Origin: CAZZIZ01 sp964654535
Lineage (GTDB): Bacteria > Bacteroidota > Bacteroidia > Chitinophagales > UBA2359
Reading direction: 5' to 3'
Assembly (NCBI GenBank): GCA_964654535.1
Contig: CAZZIZ010000011.1
Location: forward strand, 1-35,959
Length of the DNA: 35,959 bases
This document shows positions 15,981 through 23,689 of the stretch, piece after piece (positions within the stretch are counted from its first letter, which is position 1; every line of letters begins with the position of its first letter). Position numbers and translations under genes: made by a program. A model generated the notes under the pieces. It saw nothing but the letters and a program-made list of their open reading frames with translations, was not told the origin of the DNA and made no database searches.

Positions 15981-16772
15981 TTATTTCTTTTCAGCGTAAA
16001 AGAGCGCTTCTTTCGGATTGATGCCCAATCTCTTCACCTTGTCTTCGCCAATTAGATCTGACAAGTAGAGTGGTTCAATCGTAAAGCCAGCTTCTTCTAA
16101 TCTATTAGCATAATCCATTCCATAAAGCCTTACGTGGTCGCTATGGCCAAATTTGTTCAGGCGTTCTTGGTCCGAACTAATCCAAGCGGGCTCAAATGTC
16201 TCTTTGAGTATGGTAGAATAGGGCACTTGAAGTATAGCCCAGCCGCCCTTCTTCAAAACTCTATGAAACTCACCCATAGCCTGTCTGTCCTCAGGAACGT
16301 GCTCCAAAACGTGATTACACATAATGCCATCAATAGAGTCATCCTCAAACTGCAGCTTAGTTACATCGACCCAGATGGTGTCTTTGGGGTATTTCGTTAA
16401 CTCAGGATGTAAGTCTCCGCAGATGTATTCCGTATTGGGAATAGCACGTAAGTATTTTTCAAGGGAAGCCGCAGGAGCGATATGCAAAATGGTTTTTGCT
16501 TTCTCATGTTCTTGCAGTTTTTTCTTTTCTTGGAGATAGTAAAGAATCATTCGCTCGCGGTCAGAAGACTGGCAGTTTGGACAGGCTGCGTAGCGAAGCC
16601 CAGCGCCTACCATTTCCTTTTCTATAACCACAGGAACGTTCCAGCCGGTCTGACCAAAGCGTTTCATTTCAAAACCACAAACATTGCATTCGTGTTCTTT
16701 GCCTCGGTAGTATTGAAGCTTCAGCTTCTTAAAGAATGAAGCAGGTAATATTTTTTTGACTAAGCCCTTCAT
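15981..16772 (-). CDS. Zinc-ribbon-containing class I SAM methyltransferase
   Basis: A 263-residue protein. An N-terminal zinc ribbon is formed by Cys29-x-x-Cys32 and Cys64-x-x-Cys67 (ECNVCG and ACPNCQSSDRER). A Methyltransf_11-type Rossmann domain follows: motif I is ILHIAPAASLEKYL, unusual in having few glycines; the acidic residue after strand 2 is in YICGDLHPE; the family HVLEHVPEDRQAMGEFHRVLKKGGWAILQVP carries motifs IV-VI. Proteins of this build often sit in glycan or cell-envelope gene clusters and methylate small molecules or sugars. It sits between a PD40 lipoprotein (7 bases upstream) and a TlpA-like protein (1 base downstream), so all three should be translated from one mRNA. The substrate is unknown. 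Confidence 0.85.
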   Translation of the reverse strand: MKGLVKKILPASFFKKLKLQYYRGKEHECNVCGFEMKRFGQTGWNVPVVIEKEMVGAGLRYAACPNCQSSDRERMILYYLQEKKKLQEHEKAKTILHIAPAASLEKYLRAIPNTEYICGDLHPELTKYPKDTIWVDVTKLQFEDDSIDGIMCNHVLEHVPEDRQAMGEFHRVLKKGGWAILQVPYSTILKETFEPAWISSDQERLNKFGHSDHVRLYGMDYANRLEEAGFTIEPLYLSDLIGEDKVKRLGINPKEALFYAEKK

Positions 16773-16779
16773 GAAGGGA

Positions 16780-18030
16780 CTAAGGGTTTTCTACCCAGTC
16801 AGCAATAAACATATTGGTGTCGCGCCCACCGCCGTTATTTCGGTTGCTTGAAAAAACAAGTTTGGTACCATCGTAAGAGAACATTGGGAAGGCATCGAAG
16901 GTTTGATCGTGGGTCAATTGCTTTAAGCCAGTACCGTCTGTGTTTATCATGTATAAGTTGAATGGAAAACCGCGTTCGGATTCGTGATTCGAACTAAAAA
17001 TGACCTTCTTGCCAGAAGGGTGGAAGTATGGCGCCCAGTTGGCTTTCCCCAAATCAGTAATCTGTCTTAAGTTGCTGCCATCAATATTGCAAATGAACAA
17101 CTCCATATTGGTCGGAGCGACTAAGCCTTGTGCCAGCAAGTCTTTGTATTCCTTTACGTCTTCTGCACTCGTGGGTCTAGATGCACGGAAGATAAGCTCC
17201 TTACTGTCTGGACTGAAGAATGCGCCGCCATCGTAGCCTAAGCCACTGGTAACTTGCTTTATGTCAGTGCCGTCCACATTCATTGTGTAAAGCTCAAGAT
17301 CGCCTGTTCGGTTAGACGTAAAGACAATCAGTTTGCCGTCTGGTGATACTGTGGCTTCAGCATCGTAGAAATTGTTGTCGGTAAACTGCTTTGTAATCTT
17401 TCCGTTTTTGTCTGCCAAGAAAATTTCGAACGAATCATAAATTGGCCAAACATACTTTTTGATCTTCTCTCGATCTGGTGTCGGTGGACATTCCTTATCT
17501 GCTAGGTGCGTACTCGCAAAAATAATTTCTTCATTTCCTGGCATAAAAAAGGAGCAAGTCGTTCTACCATCTCCCGTGCTTATGAGCTTCAGGTCTAGAG
17601 GACCATCGTCTGTGATGTCTGCAGCAAATATTTGATCGCATTCTAAGCCTTCGGAGGCATGCGCTTTTTGGAAAACTAGTTGCTTGTCGTCCGTACTGAA
17701 ATAAGCTTCGGCATTATCACCGCCGAAGGAGAGTTGACGTATGTTTTTTAAATGCACTTCTTCAGGGTAGTGCACTGGTTGATCGTAAACCAGTTTTCCG
17801 ACAGGTGGCCTGGTGTGCGCAGGGCGTGTTGGAGATTGAGGTGGTGGAGGAGGTGCGTTCTTGTCCATTTTCGCATCTTTCATAACGTTTCCAGGAATCG
17901 CGACCGGGCTTTCCGTTGCTGTGACCGGAGTATTCTTAAAATCACGTTGGGTTTTTGCGATGTTTTTCTTGCCGCATTGCGTTAATGCTAATAAGGCTAC
18001 AAAAAGAAAAATGACTCTATAGTTTATCAT
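16780..18030 (-). CDS. PD40 (TolB-like) beta-propeller lipoprotein
   Basis: A 416-residue lipoprotein. The signal peptide ends in LALTQC with Cys19 as the lipidated residue. A proline-rich stretch (about 58-75) follows, then a C-terminal propeller of WD40-like PD40 repeats. At least five blades show the S-PDG-K-x-(I/L)-(V/I)-F-x-S pattern (TVSPDGKLIVFTSNRTGDLELYTMN; FFSPDSKELIFRAS; YFHPSGKKVIFSSN; MFSYDGTKLVFSSNR). The residue after Cys19 is Gly followed by two Lys, without the acidic signal for surface export, so a periplasm-facing location is more likely. The fold resembles the C-terminal part of TolB, but the TolB N-terminal domain is absent and no tol genes are near. It is the first gene of a three-gene operon with the methyltransferase and thioredoxin. 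Confidence 0.88.
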   Translation of the reverse strand: MINYRVIFLFVALLALTQCGKKNIAKTQRDFKNTPVTATESPVAIPGNVMKDAKMDKNAPPPPPQSPTRPAHTRPPVGKLVYDQPVHYPEEVHLKNIRQLSFGGDNAEAYFSTDDKQLVFQKAHASEGLECDQIFAADITDDGPLDLKLISTGDGRTTCSFFMPGNEEIIFASTHLADKECPPTPDREKIKKYVWPIYDSFEIFLADKNGKITKQFTDNNFYDAEATVSPDGKLIVFTSNRTGDLELYTMNVDGTDIKQVTSGLGYDGGAFFSPDSKELIFRASRPTSAEDVKEYKDLLAQGLVAPTNMELFICNIDGSNLRQITDLGKANWAPYFHPSGKKVIFSSNHESERGFPFNLYMINTDGTGLKQLTHDQTFDAFPMFSYDGTKLVFSSNRNNGGGRDTNMFIADWVENP

Positions 18031-18104
18031 CTAGTGTTCGTTTGTTCTGGGTTTATCGATTTTTGGATAGGCTATTGAAAACCTTATATCTTATTATCCT
18101 TTTA

Positions 18105-18112
18105 CAAAAATA
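18105..18112 (-). promoter_or_regulatory. Candidate -7 element for the PD40 operon
   Basis: TATTTTTG on the minus strand matches TAnnTTTG exactly and lies 74 bases upstream of the PD40 start codon. No -33 TTG at the expected distance was found, and such a short motif can arise by chance in AT-rich DNA. Confidence 0.4.
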
Positions 18113-18166
18113 GATAAGAAATCCACGCTAAAAGTCATGCATAGCGAAATATCTGAGCCTAATGTA

Positions 18167-18577
18167 TTAGGAATAAACAGTAAGTACTAATTTTCGCTTA
18201 CCGCCCCTGTTCCTGAATTCGCATAGATATAGACCTTGCCAAGTGCCAAGATTCAATTTACCGCTCGAAATAGGAACCGTTACCGAACTGCCGGTCATAG
18301 CCGCCTTAGCATGAGCAGGCATATCGTCGGGGCCCTCTATTGTGTGTCGATAATAAGGTTGATTCTCGGGAACGATGTTATTGAAAATTTTTTCAAAGTC
18401 ATGCCTTACGGTTGGGTCCGCATTTTCGTTGATGGTCAGGCCTGCGGAGGTGTGTTTGATATAAACGTTGAGTAAACCGGTTTCAGGTAGTTCACCTAGT
18501 TCCTTCAAAACATAACGAGTTATTAAGTGAAAGCCGCGTTCGAAAAGCGGCAGGCTCATTTCCTTTTGTTCAACCAT
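18167..18577 (-). CDS. yjbQ: YjbQ family protein (UPF0047)
   Basis: A 136-residue protein of the YjbQ/UPF0047 family, the full family length. The core HTSAGLTINENADPTVRHD (about 42-60), the HTIEGPDDMPAHAKAAMTGSS stretch (about 78-99), ISSGKLNLGTWQGLYLCEFR and the closing arginine-rich turn are all present, including the histidines that form the family's presumed active site. Members of the family have low-level thiamine-phosphate synthase activity (hence secondary thiamine-phosphate synthase) but the true role is not known. It is cytoplasmic. It is single in its transcript as far as can be seen, with element R3 upstream, between it and rsmG. Confidence 0.94.
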   Translation of the reverse strand: MVEQKEMSLPLFERGFHLITRYVLKELGELPETGLLNVYIKHTSAGLTINENADPTVRHDFEKIFNNIVPENQPYYRHTIEGPDDMPAHAKAAMTGSSVTVPISSGKLNLGTWQGLYLCEFRNRGGKRKLVLTVYS

Positions 18578-18594
18578 AGTGCAAGTTACAAAAT

Positions 18595-18764
18595 GCGTGA
18601 GGGATGGAGGGATTGTGGAGCTCCTGTTGCTGAAGGCAAGAACAGTTCTTAGCTCCTTAAGAGCTAGATGAACTGTTTGGCTTTAGCAGCACAGAGCGAC
18701 TCCCGAGAGCCCGACCCCTTGCGCAGCGTTGGCCTTGAAGCGTGGGCGGCATGGGGGCACGCCC
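18595..18764 (+). repeat. Structured intergenic element, copy R3 (type I)
   Basis: Opens GCGTGAGGGATGGAGG and closes GGGGGCACGCC. A GGAGCTCC palindrome comes just before hairpin I (18624-18694). The hairpin pairs CTGTTGCTGAAGGC with GCTTTAGCAGCACAG, AACAGTTC with GAACTGTT, and AGCTC with GAGCT, and has the AG bulge at 18666-18667. After the hairpin come GAGCGAC and AGCCCGACCCC. It is in the opposite orientation to both flanking genes and starts 1 base beyond the rsmG stop codon. Confidence 0.88.
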
Positions 18765-18765
18765 A

Positions 18766-19389
18766 TCAAACTTTTGGTACCTCTATTAAAAACTTGTTTT
18801 CAAAATGTGGGTAGGGTAGAATGTCTGTTAGGGTGTGTATCGTTTTCTCTCTTTTGACCACGCTCATTTCTTCTCGCAGATCGCCGCCTTTTAAAAAGAG
18901 CCAGCCGTTTTTCGAATCTCCATTTTGTGTTTTGGGTAGCAAGTGTTTGGTCCAATTGATGAGCTTTTGCATTGGCGCTACCGCTCTAGAAACTACATAG
19001 TTTGCTTCTTCGTCTACTTTTTCCATGCGCTCTACAATGGCTGCGCAGTTTTCTAATTCTAGTTCATCGATAATGGATTCGACAACTCCGATTTTTTTGG
19101 TGATGCTATCGACAAGTAGAAAATTGCATTTTGGAAAAAGTATGGCTAGTGGCAGTCCTGGAAAACCACCGCCCGTTCCAACATCTATAATATGACTGCC
19201 GTCCGGAAAAGGGTGGAAGTGCGCTATGCTCATTGAATGCAAAACATGGTGCTCACGCACCTTATCGATGTCTTTGCGACTAACGACATTTATTTTTTCG
19301 TTCCAACTCTTAATGAGCTTTTCGAGTTCAAGTAATTGAGCTACTTGCTCCTTAGTAACATCGGGGACTAGCTGTAGGAATCGATCCAT
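18766..19389 (-). CDS. rsmG: 16S rRNA m7G527 methyltransferase RsmG (GidB)
   Basis: A 207-residue class I methyltransferase that adds the N7-methyl of G527 in 16S rRNA. The SAM loop is seen in HIIDVGTGGGFPGLPLAI (about 67-84), and the family landmarks INVVSRKDIDKVREHHVLHS (about 34-53) and VVSRAVAPMQKLINWT (about 128-143) are kept. The ATG at 19389 is chosen: a TTG 12 bases upstream is also in frame. The start overlaps the end of the glycosyltransferase gene by 22 bases, so the two should be translationally coupled. Its length fits the family (about 205-215). Confidence 0.95.
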   Translation of the reverse strand: MDRFLQLVPDVTKEQVAQLLELEKLIKSWNEKINVVSRKDIDKVREHHVLHSMSIAHFHPFPDGSHIIDVGTGGGFPGLPLAILFPKCNFLLVDSITKKIGVVESIIDELELENCAAIVERMEKVDEEANYVVSRAVAPMQKLINWTKHLLPKTQNGDSKNGWLFLKGGDLREEMSVVKREKTIHTLTDILPYPHFENKFLIEVPKV

Positions 19390-20531
19390 TTTTTGTTCCA
19401 AGTATTGGCGGTAGGATTGTAAAAGAGGAATGGTGCGAAAGCTACTAAATAAAAAAAGAATAGAAAGTCATAGAATGGGATGAACAAAGCAGAATTGCGC
19501 AGTTTTAAAACTGGTGAAACTGATTCGTTGCAAACCATCATGAACAACCAGCGCAGTATGAATAGTGAGCATATTACAAATACGAATTGAAGGTTTCCTA
19601 GACTAGCTGCAATTAAAATGCTGGCTATGCCAGTCAGGTAAAACAAAATAAGCGATACACTAAAGGCCCCTAATCTTCTTTGCACTGATTTGGGATAAGT
19701 AGTTCCTGTGCTAAGGTGTCGCATTTTCTGCTTCCACCATAGACTAAATTGTTGAGGAGCTTTTGAAATTGTTATTGCCTCTGGCCTGCAGACTGCTTTA
19801 GTATTGGATGCTGTGGAAATTTGCTGCACCATTAGGTCGTCGTCGCCGCTGGCGAGTGCGAGTGAGCTTTCGAACTGATCGCTTTTTAGGAAGGCTGATT
19901 TTTTGTAAGCCAAGTTTCTACCTACGCCCATATATGCTTTTCCTACGCTGGCCCAAGAAAAATACTGTAGGGCGGTGAGATATGTTTCGTATTGTATGAA
20001 TTGATTGAGTAGGCCTTTGCTTTTTTTGTAGGGGCTAAAACCTAGGACTAGATCAGTTTCCAAATCAAATGTGGCGACCATACTTTCTATCCATTTCTTG
20101 CTGGTAGGCAGACAGTCGGCATCTGTAAAGAGTAGAATTTCATGGGCCGCGTTTTCAATACCGAATTTAAGTGCGGCCTTTTTGCCTGGGGAAGCTTCGG
20201 ACCGATGTTGGACTACTCTTAGCGCTGGGTAGCGGTTTTTGAGTTCATTCAATATGCTTTCCGAATTATCTGTACTCCGGTCGTTGACAATGAGCACCTC
20301 GTAAGTTGGATAGTCCTGCTCGCATAAGGCAGGAATTAGATCCTTGAGATTGTCTGCTTCATTTCGGGCACAGACTATTACGGTTACAGGGATTTCCGTA
20401 CGCGCTGTTTTCTGTGGCTGCTGCTTTGCAATCTTGTTGAAATGGACGAGGTAAAACCAGCATTGTATAGCTAGACAAGCTAATAAGATGACTATTAGGA
20501 CTGGAAAAAGGAAAGGGATACCTTCTATCAT
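19368..20531 (-). CDS. Membrane-bound family-2 glycosyltransferase
   Basis: A 387-residue processive-type GT2 enzyme. An N-terminal transmembrane helix (about 8-28) precedes a GT-A domain with VTVIVCARNEADNL (about 50-63), the nucleotide-sugar Asp in YEVLIVNDRSTDNS (about 82-95), and the DxD-type LLFTDADCLPT (about 134-144). Later are GDDDLMVQ (ED-like acceptor motif) and a QxxRW-like KQKMRHLSTGT. Three C-terminal helices (about 285-370) follow. The product cannot be told; polysaccharide or glycolipid synthesis is likely. It is divergent from tgt with only 40 bases between start codons, so the two promoters overlap. It is the first gene of a pair with rsmG. Confidence 0.9.
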   Translation of the reverse strand: MIEGIPFLFPVLIVILLACLAIQCWFYLVHFNKIAKQQPQKTARTEIPVTVIVCARNEADNLKDLIPALCEQDYPTYEVLIVNDRSTDNSESILNELKNRYPALRVVQHRSEASPGKKAALKFGIENAAHEILLFTDADCLPTSKKWIESMVATFDLETDLVLGFSPYKKSKGLLNQFIQYETYLTALQYFSWASVGKAYMGVGRNLAYKKSAFLKSDQFESSLALASGDDDLMVQQISTASNTKAVCRPEAITISKAPQQFSLWWKQKMRHLSTGTTYPKSVQRRLGAFSVSLILFYLTGIASILIAASLGNLQFVFVICSLFILRWLFMMVCNESVSPVLKLRNSALFIPFYDFLFFFYLVAFAPFLFYNPTANTWNKKWIDSYS

Positions 20532-20557
20532 TGAGCCTAAAAATACATATTGCTAAG

Positions 20558-20565
20558 TACCTTTG
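20558..20565 (+). promoter_or_regulatory. -7 promoter element of tgt
   Basis: TACCTTTG matches TAnnTTTG exactly. The ATG of tgt is only 6 bases downstream (CTGCAA), so the transcript should start at or within a few bases of the ATG. The nearest upstream TTG (20531-20533) is 24 bases away, a little long for the -33 element. Confidence 0.7.
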
Positions 20566-20571
20566 CTGCAA

Positions 20572-21705
20572 ATGTTTGAATTTACCCTAAACGCACAGGA
20601 CAGCGGAACGAAGGCTAGGGCCGGTGTCTTTGAAACTGCGCACGGACCTGTGGAAACCCCGATTTTTATGCCTGTTGGTACTGCTGGAACAGTTAAAGGT
20701 GTTCATCAGAAGGAGCTCAAGGAGATCGTAAAGGCCGACATTATTTTAGGTAACACGTACCATTTATATTTACGTCCTGGACTAGACATTATAAAATCCG
20801 CTGGCGGACTGCATAATTTCAACGGTTGGGACAAACCTATTTTAACCGATAGTGGTGGCTATCAGGTGTACTCTTTAACGGACATCAGAAAAATAAAAGA
20901 AGAGGGAGTAACCTTCCAATCTCATATCGATGGTTCGAAGCATCAGTTTACGCCTGAAAATGTAATGGATATTCAGCGCGTTATTGGAGCCGATATTATT
21001 ATGGCTTTCGACGAGTGTACGCCTTACCCTTGCGAGTATAAGTATGCGAAGCGCTCTATTGCTATGACGCATCGCTGGTTAAAACGATGTATAGATCACT
21101 TTGCTACTACGGAGCCAGTGTATGGTTATGAGCAAGCGCTTTTTCCTATTGTGCAAGGCTCAGTATACAAAGACTTACGTGAGCAGTCGTCTAACTTTAT
21201 AGCTGAGCAAGGAGCCGTTGGAAATGCCATAGGTGGTTTGTCGGTTGGAGAGCCGCATGAGGATTTGTATGCAATGACCGAAGTGGTTTGTGATATTTTA
21301 CCTTCTGAAAAGCCGCGCTATTTAATGGGTGTGGGCACGCCGTCAAATTTACTTGAGTGTATCGCTCTGGGGGTCGATATGTTCGATTGTGTAATGCCCA
21401 CACGCAATGCCCGCAACGGTCAGTTGTTTACTCGTGAAGGGGTTATAAATATTCGCAATAAAAAGTGGGAAAACGACCATTCGCCAATAGACGATGCAAC
21501 GATTTGCACTAGTTCAGCGTTTTATTCTAAAGCATATTTGCGTCATTTGATTATTTCCAAAGAGATGCTCGGCGCCCAGATAGCCTCCATCCATAATTTG
21601 TCCTTTTATCTATGGTTGGTAAAAACTGCTCGCCAGCACATCCTAAACGATACCTTTGCTGATTGGAAGAATAAAATGGTTAAAAAGCTGGCTAACAAAA
21701 TCTGA
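20572..21705 (+). CDS. tgt: tRNA-guanine transglycosylase (queuosine)
   Basis: A 377-residue TIM-barrel enzyme that swaps guanine-34 of Asp, Asn, His and Tyr tRNAs for preQ1. Seen: ETPIFMPVGTAGTVKGV at the N-terminus, ILTDSGGYQVYSL with the general acid/base Asp, IVQGSVYKDLRE, AIGGLSVGEP and the nucleophile in MFDCVMPTRNARNGQLF. The structural zinc site is degenerate. The family CxCxxC reads T310-I-Cys312-T-S-S315, so one of three cysteines remains, with His341 kept in SIHNL. I recall Flavobacteriia homologues with the same loss, so the enzyme is probably active. The ATG at 20572 is chosen over an in-frame TTG at 20563, which lies inside the promoter element. The LptG-like gene follows with no gap. 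Confidence 0.95.
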   Translation: MFEFTLNAQDSGTKARAGVFETAHGPVETPIFMPVGTAGTVKGVHQKELKEIVKADIILGNTYHLYLRPGLDIIKSAGGLHNFNGWDKPILTDSGGYQVYSLTDIRKIKEEGVTFQSHIDGSKHQFTPENVMDIQRVIGADIIMAFDECTPYPCEYKYAKRSIAMTHRWLKRCIDHFATTEPVYGYEQALFPIVQGSVYKDLREQSSNFIAEQGAVGNAIGGLSVGEPHEDLYAMTEVVCDILPSEKPRYLMGVGTPSNLLECIALGVDMFDCVMPTRNARNGQLFTREGVINIRNKKWENDHSPIDDATICTSSAFYSKAYLRHLIISKEMLGAQIASIHNLSFYLWLVKTARQHILNDTFADWKNKMVKKLANKI

Positions 21706-22794
21706 TTGAAAAAACTCGATCTCTATATCATTAAGAAATTTCTGGGCGCATTCTTTTTTACGGTCTTGCTATTCATAGTTGTATCGGTGGTATTCGATAT
21801 TTCTGAAAAGATGGACGACTTTATGGATGGGGAAGTTCCATTTAAACACATCGTTACTGGCTACTACGCCAATTTTGTGCCTTGGATTATTTTTATGCTC
21901 AGCCCCGTTTTTGTATTCATATCGGTAATTTACTTTACCGCAAAACTGGCATATCGTTCCGAAATTATAGCTGCCTTGAGCAGTGGTATTAGTTTCTACC
22001 GGATTCTCTTGGTTCCCTACGCCATTGCTGCCTTTATACTTTTTGCCATTCAATATGGGGCCAATCATTATCTCGTTCCTAATTCCAATCAGAATAAGAT
22101 AGATTTTGAGCTGGAGTGGTTTGCTAAGAAAAAGAGTAAGAGACTAGGAACTCAAAAAGATGTACACGTACAAGTCGCCGATGATGTGTTTCTTTTCTTG
22201 GGGACCTATGATCGTCGAGATAGTACTGGACTGAACTTTACCTTGGAAAGAGTAGCAGATAATGTGTTAATAGAAAAGATTAGTTCCAGGAGAATAAAAT
22301 GGAAACCCCTGACCAAGTCATGGGAGTTAGGAGTCTATACTATGCGGACGATGGAAGGAGAATTGGAGACCTTTACAAAGGGAACAAAATTGGACACTGC
22401 TTTTAATTTTCTTCCCAAGGACCTAACCACGCAAACCTACTTGAAAGAAGCAATGACTACTCCGCGATTGAAGGAATATATTAAGCAGCAAGAGAGCAAG
22501 GGGGCCTCAGATATATCGGCATTAAAAGTGGAGCGCTTTCGGCGAACCTCAGTTCCCTTTGCCACTTTTATTCTAACGGTAATCGGATTTTCTATGGCAT
22601 CACGAAAAGTTCGTGGTGGAATGGGGCTTCATATCCTTGCGGGAATAGGACTAAGTGCAGCCTATGTTTTGATGATGCAGTTTTCAACGACTTTTGCTAT
22701 CAACGGAAACCTGTCTCCTTTCCTTTCGGTTTGGATTCCCAATATTTTGTTCGGATTCCTGTGTATTTATCTCCTGAGACTTGCCCCTAAATAA
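21706..22794 (+). CDS. lptG: LptF/LptG-family lipopolysaccharide export permease
   Basis: A 362-residue YjgP/YjgQ-family permease. The opening LDLYIIKKFLGAFFFTVLLF is the standard first helix. Two or three more helices follow by residue 130, then the periplasmic beta-jellyroll (about 130-275) and three C-terminal helices (about 280-360) including ASRKVRGGMGLHILAGIGLSA. LptF and LptG form the inner-membrane channel of the LPS transporter together with the ATPase LptB. The gene starts with TTG directly after the tgt TGA (0-base gap), so it depends on translational coupling. LptG rather than LptF is a best guess; Bacteroidota carry both, and the second is not in this window. The next gene overlaps its end by 14 bases. 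Confidence 0.9.
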   Translation: MKKLDLYIIKKFLGAFFFTVLLFIVVSVVFDISEKMDDFMDGEVPFKHIVTGYYANFVPWIIFMLSPVFVFISVIYFTAKLAYRSEIIAALSSGISFYRILLVPYAIAAFILFAIQYGANHYLVPNSNQNKIDFELEWFAKKKSKRLGTQKDVHVQVADDVFLFLGTYDRRDSTGLNFTLERVADNVLIEKISSRRIKWKPLTKSWELGVYTMRTMEGELETFTKGTKLDTAFNFLPKDLTTQTYLKEAMTTPRLKEYIKQQESKGASDISALKVERFRRTSVPFATFILTVIGFSMASRKVRGGMGLHILAGIGLSAAYVLMMQFSTTFAINGNLSPFLSVWIPNILFGFLCIYLLRLAPK

Positions 22795-23665
22795 TTTAAA
22801 GTATCACCTACAGCTCCACTTTGTGGTCTTGTTGTTTGGTTTCACGGCCATATTGGGAAAACTGATTGCGCTGGATGCAGTCAACTTAGTTTTCTACCGT
22901 ATGGGTATTGCCGCTGTCGCTATGGGCCTGCTTACTTTATTCGTAAAGAAAGGTGGTTTTGTTAGTCAAAAAGATATTTGGAAAGCGCTTGGAATTGGAA
23001 GCATTGTTGCCGCTCACTGGATTACCTTTTTCTTGGCGGTAAAGGTCTCCAATGTTTCTGTAACGCTGGGTACTATGGCAAGCGGAACCTTGTTCGTCAG
23101 CCTTATCGAGCCGATCTTGTCAAAGCGAAAATTTTATTGGGTTGAGCTACTGATCGGTTCGTTTATTGTAATTGGACTTTATTTGATAACGCAGTTTGCT
23201 TTTCATTACATCAATGGCATTCTGATTGCCTTGCTATCTGCATTTCTCGCATCACTTTTTGGCGTGTTAAACAAGCAGTTGATAGACCGAGGGAACAATT
23301 CCTTGCATATATCATTCGTCGAAATGCTCTCCGGCTTTCTGATGATAATGCTCTTTATGCTCTTTAGCAGTTATGATTTAGTGATGCCTGCGGAAGTGGT
23401 CGCAGCCGATTGGCCTTGGATATTGATACTGGCAATAGCTTGTACAGCCTACGCTTTTGTGGCTACGGTTTACCTTTTGAAGTTCCTAGGAACCTATACT
23501 GTTTCCCTAGCTATAAATCTCGAGCCAGTCTATGGCATTATTCTGGCTTTCCTAATATTTGGAGAAAGTGAGAAAATGCATGTAGGCTTTTACTTCGGAA
23601 CGGTGCTAATTTTGTTGGCCATATTTATTTATCCATCACTGATGAAACGTTTTCATAAAATATAA
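22781..23665 (+). CDS. EamA/DMT-family membrane transporter
   Basis: A 294-residue transporter with ten hydrophobic helices in two EamA halves. Seen: LHFVVLLFGFTAILGKLIALDAVNLVFYR in helices 1-2, VAAHWITFFLAVKVSNVSVTLGTMASGTLFV in helices 3-4, and the second-half ACTAYAFVATVYLLKFLGTYTVSLAINLEPVYGIILAF. The family exports or imports small metabolites, mostly amino acids or nucleotides; the substrate is not evident. The only usable start before the first helix is TTG at 22781, inside the LptG gene's 3' end (14-base overlap). It follows tgt and the LptG-like gene in one probable operon and ends 24 bases before the AI-2E-family gene. Confidence 0.88.
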   Translation: MPLNNLKYHLQLHFVVLLFGFTAILGKLIALDAVNLVFYRMGIAAVAMGLLTLFVKKGGFVSQKDIWKALGIGSIVAAHWITFFLAVKVSNVSVTLGTMASGTLFVSLIEPILSKRKFYWVELLIGSFIVIGLYLITQFAFHYINGILIALLSAFLASLFGVLNKQLIDRGNNSLHISFVEMLSGFLMIMLFMLFSSYDLVMPAEVVAADWPWILILAIACTAYAFVATVYLLKFLGTYTVSLAINLEPVYGIILAFLIFGESEKMHVGFYFGTVLILLAIFIYPSLMKRFHKI

Positions 23666-23689
23666 GCTAACTTAAGCATTGCGAATTTC

